From NCBI GenBank assembly GCA_002348705.1, contig DEAU01000028.1:1-64000 (forward strand): a DNA stretch of 64,000 nt, read 5' to 3'. Shown here in pieces: positions 25,339 to 32,827 of this stretch. The notes under the pieces are model-generated. The model was not told where the DNA came from. It worked only from the letters and a program-made list of their open reading frames with translations, and made no database searches. How positions within the stretch are numbered: position 1 is the stretch's first letter; each line of letters starts with the position of its first letter. Both the position numbers and the translations under genes were made by a program. The DNA comes from Candidatus Neomicrothrix sp. UBA2974. Lineage in GTDB: Bacteria; Actinomycetota; Acidimicrobiia; Acidimicrobiales; MedAcidi-G1.

Positions 25339-25344
25339 TACCCT
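25339..25344 (+). promoter_or_regulatory. -10-like box (TACCCT) upstream of mdh
   Basis: TACCCT would start transcription near 25351, leaving a leader of about 50 nt with GACAGGA before GTG 25403. Confidence 0.3.
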
Positions 25345-25402
25345 CGAGCCGTCCCTCCACTACCTGGGAGGGGCCAGCTACCTATGAAGACAGGATCACA
25401 TC

Positions 25403-26392
25403 GTGACTAATTCCCCCGTTCGTGTGGCCGTCACCGGCGCTGCCGGCCAGATTGGCTACAGCCTCGTCTACCGCGTTGCCAGTGGCGCCCTTCTTGGCCC
25501 CGACCAACCATTGATTCTCCAATTATTAGAGGTTCCGCCTGCCATGGACGCTCTCGAAGGCGTGGCCATGGAACTCGACGACTGCGCCTTCCCACTACTC
25601 GCCGACATGATTCTCACTGATGAACCCGGTACTGCTTTTGACGCCACCAATGTGGCTTTGCTGGTTGGTTCTCGCCCCCGAACCAAGGGGATGGAGCGTC
25701 GGGACCTTTTGGAGGCCAACGGTGCCATCTTCACCGTCCAGGGCCGGGCGCTGAACGACCGTGCCGCTGAAGACTTAAGGGTGCTGGTGGTCGGTAACCC
25801 CGCCAACACCAACTGCCTCATCGCCATGAATAATGCGCCGGACGTTCCCGACGAACGATTTTCCGCGATGATGCGTCTTGACCACAATCGGGCAATGACT
25901 CAGGTGGCTCAGAAGTTAGACGTGCCGGTCACCGAGGTATCTCGCATGACAATCTGGGGTAACCACTCGGCCACCCAGTACCCGGATCTTTTTCATTGCA
26001 GGGTCAGCGGTAGACCCGCTGTTGAAGCAGTGGATGACCAACTCTGGTTAGAGGGAGAGTTCATCCCAACCGTCCAGCAGCGCGGAGCAGCGATCATTGA
26101 GGCGCGGGGTGCATCGAGCGCCGCATCGGCGGCTAACGCGGCCATAGACCACGTGCACGATTGGATTTTGGGTACCGGCGTCGACGACTGGGTCAGCATG
26201 GGCGTCCCGTCGGACGGCAGTTATGGCGTGCCGGAGGGCATCTTGTGCGGCTTCCCCACCCGCTGCGAGAGCGGCGAGTGGTCGATCGTGCAAGGCTTGG
26301 ACCTAAACGATTTTTCGCGTTCCCGGATAGAGGCCTCGGTTTCTGAACTGGAGACCGAGCGGGAAATGGTGCGAGACCTCGGTCTGATCTGA
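25403..26392 (+). CDS. mdh: Malate dehydrogenase
   Basis: A 329-residue NAD-dependent enzyme oxidising malate to oxaloacetate. The N-terminal dinucleotide motif is VTGAAGQIGYSLVYRVASG, substrate arginines lie in the SRPRTKGMERRDLL loop, and the catalytic histidine in MTIWGNHSATQYPD. It belongs to the cytosolic MDH group (about 329 residues) rather than the LDH-like group. GTG 25403 has GACAGGA upstream. It is convergent with the MOSC gene 10 nt away. Confidence 0.97.
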   Translation: MTNSPVRVAVTGAAGQIGYSLVYRVASGALLGPDQPLILQLLEVPPAMDALEGVAMELDDCAFPLLADMILTDEPGTAFDATNVALLVGSRPRTKGMERRDLLEANGAIFTVQGRALNDRAAEDLRVLVVGNPANTNCLIAMNNAPDVPDERFSAMMRLDHNRAMTQVAQKLDVPVTEVSRMTIWGNHSATQYPDLFHCRVSGRPAVEAVDDQLWLEGEFIPTVQQRGAAIIEARGASSAASAANAAIDHVHDWILGTGVDDWVSMGVPSDGSYGVPEGILCGFPTRCESGEWSIVQGLDLNDFSRSRIEASVSELETEREMVRDLGLI

Positions 26393-26402
26393 GCACGCAG
26401 TC

Positions 26403-26846
26403 TCAGGCAGTGGATTCCCAAGAAACCAAATCACCGACGGTTAGGTCGGCGTCGCAGAGGGCCACGCAAGTCAAACCACCACGCCAGTTGGTCGCCATTG
26501 CCTCCCGCAGGCCCTGATGAGCCGCGTCCATGAAGCGACAGGGTCGCGTCTCTCCCGTTACCTCAAGGAGAGCGGCACCAACCCGCAGGATTGATCCCGT
26601 CGAGTTGGCCATTCCGGTTAGGCCAGTGATCACTAGGTTGGCTCTGCGAACTTCGGCGTCCAGGGCCGCGCCCGCGTCGGCGTTAGCTGCCTCCCAATCC
26701 TCCAGAGCTATCAAAGTGATTTGACGGGGGCCGCCTCTCTCGGCGTTTCCAGCCAGCCCTTGACCCGACAGGGTCTGGGCTTCTCCCACGTCTTGCATGG
26801 GCTCGCCCTTCATCGGTTTGATCAAGATACGGACCAGTTCAGCCAT
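26403..26846 (-). CDS. MOSC-domain protein
   Basis: A 147-residue single MOSC domain, the sulfur-carrier fold found at the C-terminus of molybdenum cofactor sulfurases. The expected cysteine lies in GETRPCRFMDAAHQGL, and the segments GNAERGGPRQITLIALE and RRANLVITG are typical of YiiM/MOSC proteins. It probably handles sulfur or N-hydroxylated substrates with Moco, and moaE 30 kb away shows that the cell makes Moco. ATG 26846 lies 6 nt after a TACCGT box; the upstream in-frame extension to 26936 overlaps the SCP2 gene and is rejected. Confidence 0.88.
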   Translation of the reverse strand: MAELVRILIKPMKGEPMQDVGEAQTLSGQGLAGNAERGGPRQITLIALEDWEAANADAGAALDAEVRRANLVITGLTGMANSTGSILRVGAALLEVTGETRPCRFMDAAHQGLREAMATNWRGGLTCVALCDADLTVGDLVSWESTA

Positions 26847-26852
26847 GACTCG

Positions 26853-26858
26853 ACGGTA
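26853..26858 (-). promoter_or_regulatory. -10-like box (TACCGT) for MOSC gene
   Basis: TACCGT on the minus strand, 6 nt before ATG 26846; no Shine-Dalgarno sequence. Confidence 0.5.
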
Positions 26859-26868
26859 GCCCCTCGGT

Positions 26869-27309
26869 TCAAATAGGACCGTCTTTGGCCCCGCTAGTGG
26901 GTCGGACCGTGGCGAACAGTTTGTCAATATCTTCAAGCAGACCTTTGGCGGTTACCAACGCCCGTGGGTCGCCGTGAATCGTCAAATCGCCATCGATGAT
27001 GGCCCGCAGGGGGTCCAGAGTGCCACCGGCTAGAGCGAGTGCCGTATTGCGGTCTGCACAAAAGGCCACCTCAGGTGACTCGGCAGTACCGGCAACCACA
27101 CTGACGGCGCCACCGCCGATTACGAGATGCCATGAAAATCCGTCGTCTACCCGGTATTCGACGACCAGGCCCATTCCTTCCGGCACGGTCACGTCTTTGA
27201 CAGCGGCCGCTAGAGCATCCACCCATTCTTCAGTCAGGGGTTCCACCACGGTCGCGCAGCCTATGGGCGTCACGGCTACGGTCCCGCCAATCAGCGATGT
27301 GTCCGCCAC
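26869..27309 (-). CDS. SCP2 sterol-transfer-like domain protein
   Basis: A 146-residue protein of the SCP2 fold. The segment FSWHLVIGGGAVSVVAGTAESPEVAF followed by ALALAGGTLDPLRAIIDGDLTIHGD is the usual lipid-pocket pattern (positions about 62-118). These domains bind fatty-acyl or sterol-like lipids. GTG 27309 is only 20 nt from the divergent swivel-domain gene, which leaves no room for two promoters between them, so at least one promoter must lie inside the opposite gene. Confidence 0.8.
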   Translation of the reverse strand: MADTSLIGGTVAVTPIGCATVVEPLTEEWVDALAAAVKDVTVPEGMGLVVEYRVDDGFSWHLVIGGGAVSVVAGTAESPEVAFCADRNTALALAGGTLDPLRAIIDGDLTIHGDPRALVTAKGLLEDIDKLFATVRPTSGAKDGPI

Positions 27310-27329
27310 AGGTGCGACGAGGAGGGGAC

Positions 27330-27695
27330 GTGGAAGAAGTCGGGCGGGGTGAGAAGGCTTGGGACTTCGGCACGGCTCGAGGGCGCTGGCGACGCCTTGA
27401 GGGACCCGAAGACGTTCTAGCCCTTATGGATGATGAAGTCTCTATGGAGATCGATGGTGTGGGCTTGGTGGCCGTCGTTCGTGATGCGGGGGCCACGTTC
27501 CTTGGACCGGTATTTGACGATTTGGCAGCGGTGGTTTGCACGGGTGGCACGATTCGCAGCCACATTGGGATCATTAGCCGGGAGTACCGTGTGCCGGGGA
27601 TCATGGGCGTAAGTCTTGAGTCCGAGCCGGCCGACGGAACCACCGTGGAATTGGACGCCACCGGACCTGATGGCATAGTGCGCGTCGTCACATGA
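27330..27695 (+). CDS. Stand-alone PEP-utilising enzyme swivelling (phosphohistidine) domain
   Basis: A 121-residue protein consisting of only the mobile phosphohistidine domain known from PEP synthase, PPDK and PTS enzyme I. The phospho-acceptor region reads VVCTGGTIRSHIGIISREYR with the histidine conserved, followed by VPGIMGV. No ATP-grasp or PEP-binding part is attached or encoded nearby. GTG 27330 is chosen because AGGAGG lies 4 nt upstream. It overlaps the next gene (ATGA) and heads a three-gene operon of unknown role; phosphotransfer to a small molecule, as in phenylphosphate synthase or rifampin phosphotransferase, is one idea. Confidence 0.85.
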   Translation: MEEVGRGEKAWDFGTARGRWRRLEGPEDVLALMDDEVSMEIDGVGLVAVVRDAGATFLGPVFDDLAAVVCTGGTIRSHIGIISREYRVPGIMGVSLESEPADGTTVELDATGPDGIVRVVT

Positions 27696-28885
27696 GCGGC
27701 GATACACAATCCTCGTCCTCCCGTGCAGAGACTGAAATAGACGTCTCTCGGATGCGCGACCGGGTGAATGGTTGGCTGAAAGACATCAATCCGGTCACCC
27801 GCCGGTTAGTCGATGAGCGGACGGCTTACGACTCCCAACTCATCCCGGTAACCCAGTACGTCACCGTGTCGTGCATTGAGGCCTTCCTCCGGTATCCAGA
27901 TGCGGTGAAAGCGATTGCCGAGGCCATGGCTCCGGAGGAGATAGGAGCAGCGGCCCGCAGACCAGGCTGCCAAGCCAACTCGGTTTACCTTTGGGGGGTA
28001 GCCAATTTCCCCCTGATTGGCCGCAACGTGATGAATATGGTCGACCCTTCGATCGACGCCGAACCGTCCGGACTGGTCCGCACCCATGCCGTACTGGACT
28101 TCTGGTCCAGGACGTCCAAGGCCTACCGTGGTGGTGATTACCTCCACGCCGCAGAAGTAGGCGACCGTCTCGATGTCTTGCCTGCAGAGGTCGTCGAAGC
28201 TCTGATGGTCATGGTCACGCCAGTCGATGAGGATCGCCGAAATCGGATTCGTCGGGCCAACGCGGCGATTGTCAACCACCTTTTCCTTCTCTACTTCGAC
28301 ACCCGTGTGGGGCACGCAGACAGTGGCCCTTACCGTCTAGACGACGGGCGGACTGCCGTCGTGCGCGATTACCACCGTGTCGCTGAGAGCGACTTCTCCT
28401 GGTCGGGTGTGGCCTCTGCAATCCCCTACTCCAACCTGACAGCAGTGCTCGTCTTTGACGCCAACGTCGACGTTCGGATCAACGACTTCGGCACGACTGT
28501 GACGACACCTGAGGACTACTTGGAGCACCTAGTTGGTTTTGGGGTTGGGACTACGGACGGGGTTGAGCCAGGGGGATTGCCCCGTCCGCTAAACGACGAT
28601 GCGTACCAGCGGGTTGCCGACCAGGCACGGTCGGCACAGCGGCAGCACTATCGGGACGTCGTCGCGATGGATCGTGACCGGCGGATCGCGTGTGGCTCGT
28701 ACGTGTACTTCAGTTTCCTTCGGCCGTTTGCTGAACTAGCTGGAGTGGCCAACGAGATCGATTGGACATGTCCCCGCGATATCCAAGACGAGCTATATCC
28801 ACTGGTTACCGCCGAAATGGATCCGCCAGAGCGGGATTCCGAGGCCGACCCTTTCCCGCTGTACGAATCGTCCAACGGGCCTTAG
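27692..28885 (+). CDS. Uncharacterised 397-residue protein, operon with swivel domain
   Basis: I do not recognise this family. It is a soluble, acidic protein without membrane helices. Notable blocks are NPVTRRLVDERTAYDSQLIPVTQY near residue 32, VNHLFLLYFDTRVGHADSGPY about 190, VLVFDANVDVRINDFGTTVTT about 250 and SYVYFSFLRPFAELAGVANEIDW near 345. No Walker, ATP-grasp or PEP-site motif is visible. It overlaps the upstream swivel-domain gene by 4 nt (ATGA), strongly suggesting a functional pair, so it may be the acceptor or catalytic partner of the phosphohistidine domain. Confidence 0.85.
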   Translation: MSGDTQSSSSRAETEIDVSRMRDRVNGWLKDINPVTRRLVDERTAYDSQLIPVTQYVTVSCIEAFLRYPDAVKAIAEAMAPEEIGAAARRPGCQANSVYLWGVANFPLIGRNVMNMVDPSIDAEPSGLVRTHAVLDFWSRTSKAYRGGDYLHAAEVGDRLDVLPAEVVEALMVMVTPVDEDRRNRIRRANAAIVNHLFLLYFDTRVGHADSGPYRLDDGRTAVVRDYHRVAESDFSWSGVASAIPYSNLTAVLVFDANVDVRINDFGTTVTTPEDYLEHLVGFGVGTTDGVEPGGLPRPLNDDAYQRVADQARSAQRQHYRDVVAMDRDRRIACGSYVYFSFLRPFAELAGVANEIDWTCPRDIQDELYPLVTAEMDPPERDSEADPFPLYESSNGP

Positions 28886-28906
28886 GCCACAGACTGACTG
28901 TCGACG

Positions 28907-29626
28907 GTGGTGGAACACCAGTTGGTCTGGTGGTGGGGAGGCTCGCCGGTTCGTGGCGGGACGGTTCGCCTCGCTGTTCCCGATCAAGGTCTCGCCGCAT
29001 TCGAATGCGGGCTTCTTATAGGTGGCAGACCAGTGCTATTGGCCGACCATTCCTTGGCATTACCTCGAGGCGGTGGAATGGAGTTGCGCGGTTCGGGGCT
29101 GTGGGCCGAAGTAATCGTCGAGGACCCAGGTGAGCACCTTTCGGTTGGCCTAGAAGCGTTCGCCGTAGCTGTTGACGACCCGGACGATGCTTGGCGGGGT
29201 GGCCCGGATCACCTGTACCGAGGTACTCGACTTCCGGTGGGTCTCGACCTCGGTGCTGAACGGTGTGGTGAACCGGTGGGTGCCGATGAGCGCGGTGGGG
29301 TTTCATCCATACCATGCAGAGTTGTTGGCGAGGTATTAGTTGCTGACAGGGCCTACGACGTGGATGGATGGGGATGGTGGATGATCGGATCCGACCTGTC
29401 GGTACGTGGTGGGACCGCGAGAGTCAGAGGTCGACATACCGACGGTACGTGGTCGGTCGACGCTCGCGAGCGGTCAGAGTCAATGCCATGGGGTCGCGCT
29501 CCAGTCCTTCGTCCAGATGCGGCTGCGAATTCCGCTTTAGTCGACCGACGTCTCGTTGACCTGATGGCCGATGATGGCCGCCCTGGTATCGGCTGGGTTG
29601 AAGAGTTAGTAGTGCCGGAGGTTTAG
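28907..29626 (+). CDS. Uncharacterised beta-rich protein, possibly AttH/CrtC lipocalin-like
   Basis: A 239-residue protein, third in the swivel-domain operon. Blocks such as GEHLSVGLEAFAVAVDD, HLYRGTRLPVGLDL and IPCRVVGEVLVADRAYDVDGWG resemble the two-lobe lipocalin proteins of the AttH/CrtC/DUF7064 type, although their usual RDHSWG motif is replaced by GWGWWMIGSDLS. Assignment is tentative. GTG 28907 is the first start after an in-frame stop and lies 22 nt after the preceding gene; no good Shine-Dalgarno sequence is seen. The end overlaps the convergent DUF368 gene by 4 nt. Confidence 0.72.
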   Translation: MVEHQLVWWWGGSPVRGGTVRLAVPDQGLAAFECGLLIGGRPVLLADHSLALPRGGGMELRGSGLWAEVIVEDPGEHLSVGLEAFAVAVDDPDDAWRGGPDHLYRGTRLPVGLDLGAERCGEPVGADERGGVSSIPCRVVGEVLVADRAYDVDGWGWWMIGSDLSVRGGTARVRGRHTDGTWSVDARERSESMPWGRAPVLRPDAAANSALVDRRLVDLMADDGRPGIGWVEELVVPEV

Positions 29627-30546
29627 GCCTCGGTTGAGGAACGCATCATCCGTTCTGCTCCTAGTACAGCCGTCGCAGCTATCACGGCTAACAGAGTTGG
29701 GGCCACCAGATCGATGGCAGCTTTTGGCCAGTCGAGACCAGTTCCGGATACCGACTCTTCAGTGTGTCGGCTGACGACGCCAACGCCGTGGGGCCATGGC
29801 CACAAGACTCGTAGCGATCCGAGCAATAGGCCAATCATGGCGGCCATCACGTCGTCCGGCCAACGGCCCAGTAGACGGACCAGCAAACTAGAGAAGCAAG
29901 TAAGGCCGACTACAGCACCTCCCGCTAGGAAGACGGCGTCACTGAATAGGCGTTCGTCCACCACCTCGATTGCCGCGGCGTACAAGCCCAGCATGAGCAG
30001 CAGAAAGGAACCGGAGATTCCAGGAAGGACCATGGCGCAGACGGCAACCAGCCCACCACCAAAAAGTGCCAGTGGTGGTGGATCAAGTGATGGGGATCCC
30101 TGCCATCCAAGGCCTGCAAAAAGTGCGGCTCCGGTAACCAACGTCGTGGCCAACCGTCCGACGGTCCAGGCTACGTCGCGACGAACGACTAGTGCCGAAG
30201 CTGCTACCAATCCGAAAAAGATTCCAGCCATGGGCTCCGGATGGTCCACCAGAGCGTCTTTGATCAATTCGGCGAGTAGCACTACGGCGGCAAGCATTCC
30301 TGCCAACAGGGGAACGACAAATGACCACGGAAATGATCGGATCCCAACTAGAGCGCCTCGAAGGTCCCCGCGCACCAATCTTCCGACAATCTGTGCGCCG
30401 GCATGAGCTGCGGTGATGAAGCGTTCGTAGATGCCGGTTAGCAGGGCGATGGTCCCGCCCGAAACGCCGGGCACTACGTCGGCGGCCCCCATGCAGGCGC
30501 CACGGACAACTGTGCCGATGATTCCGGGCTTTGGGCGGCTGTTCAT
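29623..30546 (-). CDS. popT: DUF368 membrane protein, PopT-type undecaprenyl phosphate translocase
   Basis: A 307-residue protein with about eight hydrophobic helices. The N-terminal signature is GACMGAADVVPGVSGGTIALLTGIYERFI, and the repeated motif AMVLPGISGSFLLLMLGLY occurs in the second half, showing the internal duplication of this family. DUF368 members (PopT) are known to recycle undecaprenyl phosphate across the membrane for cell-wall synthesis. ATG 30546 starts at the conserved N-terminus; the upstream extension to 30591 overlaps the end of the thioesterase gene. Symbol assigned by family, not by orthology. Confidence 0.88.
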   Translation of the reverse strand: MNSRPKPGIIGTVVRGACMGAADVVPGVSGGTIALLTGIYERFITAAHAGAQIVGRLVRGDLRGALVGIRSFPWSFVVPLLAGMLAAVVLLAELIKDALVDHPEPMAGIFFGLVAASALVVRRDVAWTVGRLATTLVTGAALFAGLGWQGSPSLDPPPLALFGGGLVAVCAMVLPGISGSFLLLMLGLYAAAIEVVDERLFSDAVFLAGGAVVGLTCFSSLLVRLLGRWPDDVMAAMIGLLLGSLRVLWPWPHGVGVVSRHTEESVSGTGLDWPKAAIDLVAPTLLAVIAATAVLGAERMMRSSTEA

Positions 30547-30568
30547 CGGATGTCCGGTGTCTGCACGT

Positions 30569-31069
30569 TCAGTCCGTGGCGTCGACCACATAGGGCGCCA
30601 GCCGCTCGGCCATGAAGTCCGGGAAGCGGGTTGGCTTTCCGTTCGTCCCGGTCACTGCAGCTACGACTTCCTGGGTAGCCAGAATTTCGCTTTTCTGAAA
30701 CCCTTGTGTTGCAGACTCTTCCTCCACCACGCTTTGAAATCCGACTTCCGTTGACCTCGGGTCCACTCGCAGGATGCGTTGTCCCCAGCGGGACGAAGCG
30801 CGGCGTACTTCAAGCACTTCGGTTTCAACAACTAGGTGGTCACCGCCCACCGCTGAGGCTAGAAATCGGGTGGCAATCTGTGCAACCACGAACCGGTAGC
30901 CCTGCACTTCGAGGTCATGGAGGCCGAGGCCTACCGAGTCGAGTAGTTCGATCCGCCCCGTTTCAAACAGTTGGACGTAGACGCTGTGGTTCATATGGCC
31001 GTAAGGGTCCAACTCGTAGAAGCGAACCTTGACAGCGTGTTGGTGAGGTTGGGACCTGGTTTGTTCCAC
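30569..31069 (-). CDS. Acyl-CoA thioesterase, 4HBT hotdog fold
   Basis: A 166-residue single hotdog protein of the YbgC/4-hydroxybenzoyl-CoA thioesterase type. The active-site helix reads VRFYELDPYGHMNHSVYVQLFETGRIELL, with Asp in the usual catalytic place. It hydrolyses acyl-CoA, but chain preference is not readable. GTG 31069 lies 7 nt after a TAGCGT box and is divergent from the alpha/beta hydrolase, which has its own box. Confidence 0.9.
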   Translation of the reverse strand: MEQTRSQPHQHAVKVRFYELDPYGHMNHSVYVQLFETGRIELLDSVGLGLHDLEVQGYRFVVAQIATRFLASAVGGDHLVVETEVLEVRRASSRWGQRILRVDPRSTEVGFQSVVEEESATQGFQKSEILATQEVVAAVTGTNGKPTRFPDFMAERLAPYVVDATD

Positions 31070-31076
31070 GGCGATG

Positions 31077-31082
31077 ACGCTA
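31077..31082 (-). promoter_or_regulatory. -10-like box (TAGCGT) for thioesterase
   Basis: TAGCGT on the minus strand, 7 nt before GTG 31069. It pairs with a divergent box at 31134-31139. Confidence 0.5.
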
Positions 31083-31133
31083 GTTGCGCGGCTGGTGTCG
31101 GTCGGCGCAGAGGTCGCCGTTGGGGCTCACCGC

Positions 31134-31139
31134 TACCCT
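31134..31139 (+). promoter_or_regulatory. -10-like box (TACCCT) for alpha/beta hydrolase
   Basis: TACCCT lies 7 nt before GTG 31147 and selects that start over the in-frame start at 31084. Confidence 0.5.
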
Positions 31140-31146
31140 CGCCGCA

Positions 31147-31998
31147 GTGGAGATCTTCTCAGAATGCTTCGAGCCAGTTGGAGAAAGTTCGCTGGTCGGG
31201 CGGGTAGGTGTCGCTGACACCAGCCTTGCAGTGCTCTTGGTGTCGGGAGCTGACTCGCATTGCACCCGGTGGTCGCCGACCCTTATCGAGCCATTGCGGA
31301 GTCGTGGACATCGAGTGGTCCGATACGACCACCGGGATAGCGGCCTGTCCGCCAAGGTTCCGGTTGATGAGGTGTACACCCTGGACGATCTGACAGACGA
31401 CGCACTGGCTGTCATGGATGCCCACGGCATCGAAAGAGCACACGTGGTCGGCCACTCGATGGGAGGGATGGTCGGTCAACTGTTAGCCCTCGATCATGCC
31501 GACCGTGTGGCCTCGCTTACATTGGTGGCTTCTACACCGGGGTTGGGCGACGATCGTCTCCCAGCGGCTGACGAAGAGTTGTTGGATTACATGATGCAGC
31601 GCCTTTTTGTCGGTCCCCCGACAATTCATGCCGACCGGGTGTCCTGGATCGTGGAACTAGACGAGTTGTTCGCCGGGACCCGATACCCGGAGTCCACCGA
31701 GAACCGGATACGAATGGCGTTAGCTGAAGTGGACCGTTGTTGGTACCCGGAGTCAGGGCATGGCGCGGCTGTGGTGTCATCACCGTCGCGTCTCGACCGT
31801 TTGGCGGGTTTGGAGGTTTCGACGCTCGTCGTCCACGGGACGATCGACCCGGTGTTTCCTGTTGAGCACGGACTGGCTCTCGCTAACGGCATTCCGGGAG
31901 CCGACCTTTGGCTAGTGGAGGGGTTGGGGCATGAGTTGCCGGACGGATTGGTTCCGGAGTTACTCGACCGCCTTGATTGCCTCTTTGCCGGGTCCTGA
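31147..31998 (+). CDS. Alpha/beta-fold hydrolase
   Basis: A 283-residue hydrolase. The nucleophile elbow is VVGHSMGGMVGQLLA (Ser), the acid probably Asp in VHGTIDPVFPVEHG and the histidine in VEGLGHELPDG. The oxyanion region reads LLVSGADSHCTRW instead of the common HG motif, as in the DUF1057-like/lysophospholipase-like group. Substrate unknown. GTG 31147 is chosen from the TACCCT box 7 nt upstream; upstream in-frame sequence would overlap the divergent promoter. Confidence 0.88.
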   Translation: MEIFSECFEPVGESSLVGRVGVADTSLAVLLVSGADSHCTRWSPTLIEPLRSRGHRVVRYDHRDSGLSAKVPVDEVYTLDDLTDDALAVMDAHGIERAHVVGHSMGGMVGQLLALDHADRVASLTLVASTPGLGDDRLPAADEELLDYMMQRLFVGPPTIHADRVSWIVELDELFAGTRYPESTENRIRMALAEVDRCWYPESGHGAAVVSSPSRLDRLAGLEVSTLVVHGTIDPVFPVEHGLALANGIPGADLWLVEGLGHELPDGLVPELLDRLDCLFAGS

Positions 31999-32020
31999 CT
32001 GGCTAAACAGCCTCCCTTGG

Positions 32021-32803
32021 TCAGTGCTGGCTGGCGAGGGCTCGGTTTCGGACCTTGGCCTTCATGTAGTCCCGGTTTAGCAAAGCGATGAAGTCGAGTG
32101 AGATTTCCTTCGGACAGGCCTCAGAGCACTCCCCGTGGTTCGAGCATGAACCGAAGAACTCTTCCATAGTTTCGACCATTGCCTCGGTTCGGCTCCATCT
32201 TTCAGCCTGGCCTTGTGGAAGAAGACCAAGGTGACCGACCTTGGCTGAGGTGAAAAGTTGGGCTGCAGAGTTCGGGCATGCTGCTACGCAGGCCCCGCAG
32301 CCGATACAAGCGGCGGCGTCGAACGCCATGTCGGCTGCGACCTTGGGAACAGGAGTCAGGTTGGCGTCGGACGCTGCGCCAGTGTTGACCGAGATATAGC
32401 CACCGAACTCGACGATTCGGTCCAGTGGAGAGCGGTCTACCGCGAGATCGCGGACCACTGGGAACCCGGCGGCCCGGAACGGTTCCACGACGATTTCGTC
32501 GCCGTCCCGGAACTCTCGCATATGCAACTGGCAGGTTGCTGTCGCCCTCTGGGGGCCGTGAGCCCGTCCATTGATCATCACTCCGCACGTTCCGCAGATT
32601 CCTTCGCGGCAGTCGCTCTCAAAGGCCACTGGCTCGTCACCGTTGTCGTTCAAATGTTCGTTTAACTGGTCAAGCATCTCAAGGAACGAGGCATCAGCGC
32701 TTATGGCCTGCTGGTAGATCTCAAAACGGCCGTGGGCGGACGGTCCGTCCTGGCGCCACACCTTGAGGGTGACGTTGATGGTTTCTCCCATTCCAGAGGC
32801 CAT
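32021..32803 (-). CDS. sdhB: Succinate dehydrogenase/fumarate reductase iron-sulfur subunit
   Basis: A 260-residue electron-transfer subunit of complex II. The [2Fe-2S] cluster ligands lie in SDCREGICGTCGVMINGR, the [4Fe-4S] ligands in CIGCGACVAACPN and the [3Fe-4S] ligands in CSNHGECSEACPKEIS. ATG 32803 has GGGGAGG about 8 nt upstream. It is the last gene of sdhCAB on the minus strand, the order typical of the b558-type (single membrane subunit) enzyme of Actinobacteria and epsilon-type relatives. Confidence 0.96.
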   Translation of the reverse strand: MASGMGETINVTLKVWRQDGPSAHGRFEIYQQAISADASFLEMLDQLNEHLNDNGDEPVAFESDCREGICGTCGVMINGRAHGPQRATATCQLHMREFRDGDEIVVEPFRAAGFPVVRDLAVDRSPLDRIVEFGGYISVNTGAASDANLTPVPKVAADMAFDAAACIGCGACVAACPNSAAQLFTSAKVGHLGLLPQGQAERWSRTEAMVETMEEFFGSCSNHGECSEACPKEISLDFIALLNRDYMKAKVRNRALASQH

Positions 32804-32827
32804 GTCGGTACCTCCCCAACCCAGCGT

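Noticed and set aside
29714..30406. 230-codon plus-strand frame opposite the DUF368 gene
   Set aside because: Ser/Thr/Pro/Arg-rich translation typical of an antisense shadow; the minus-strand gene has a clear family pattern.
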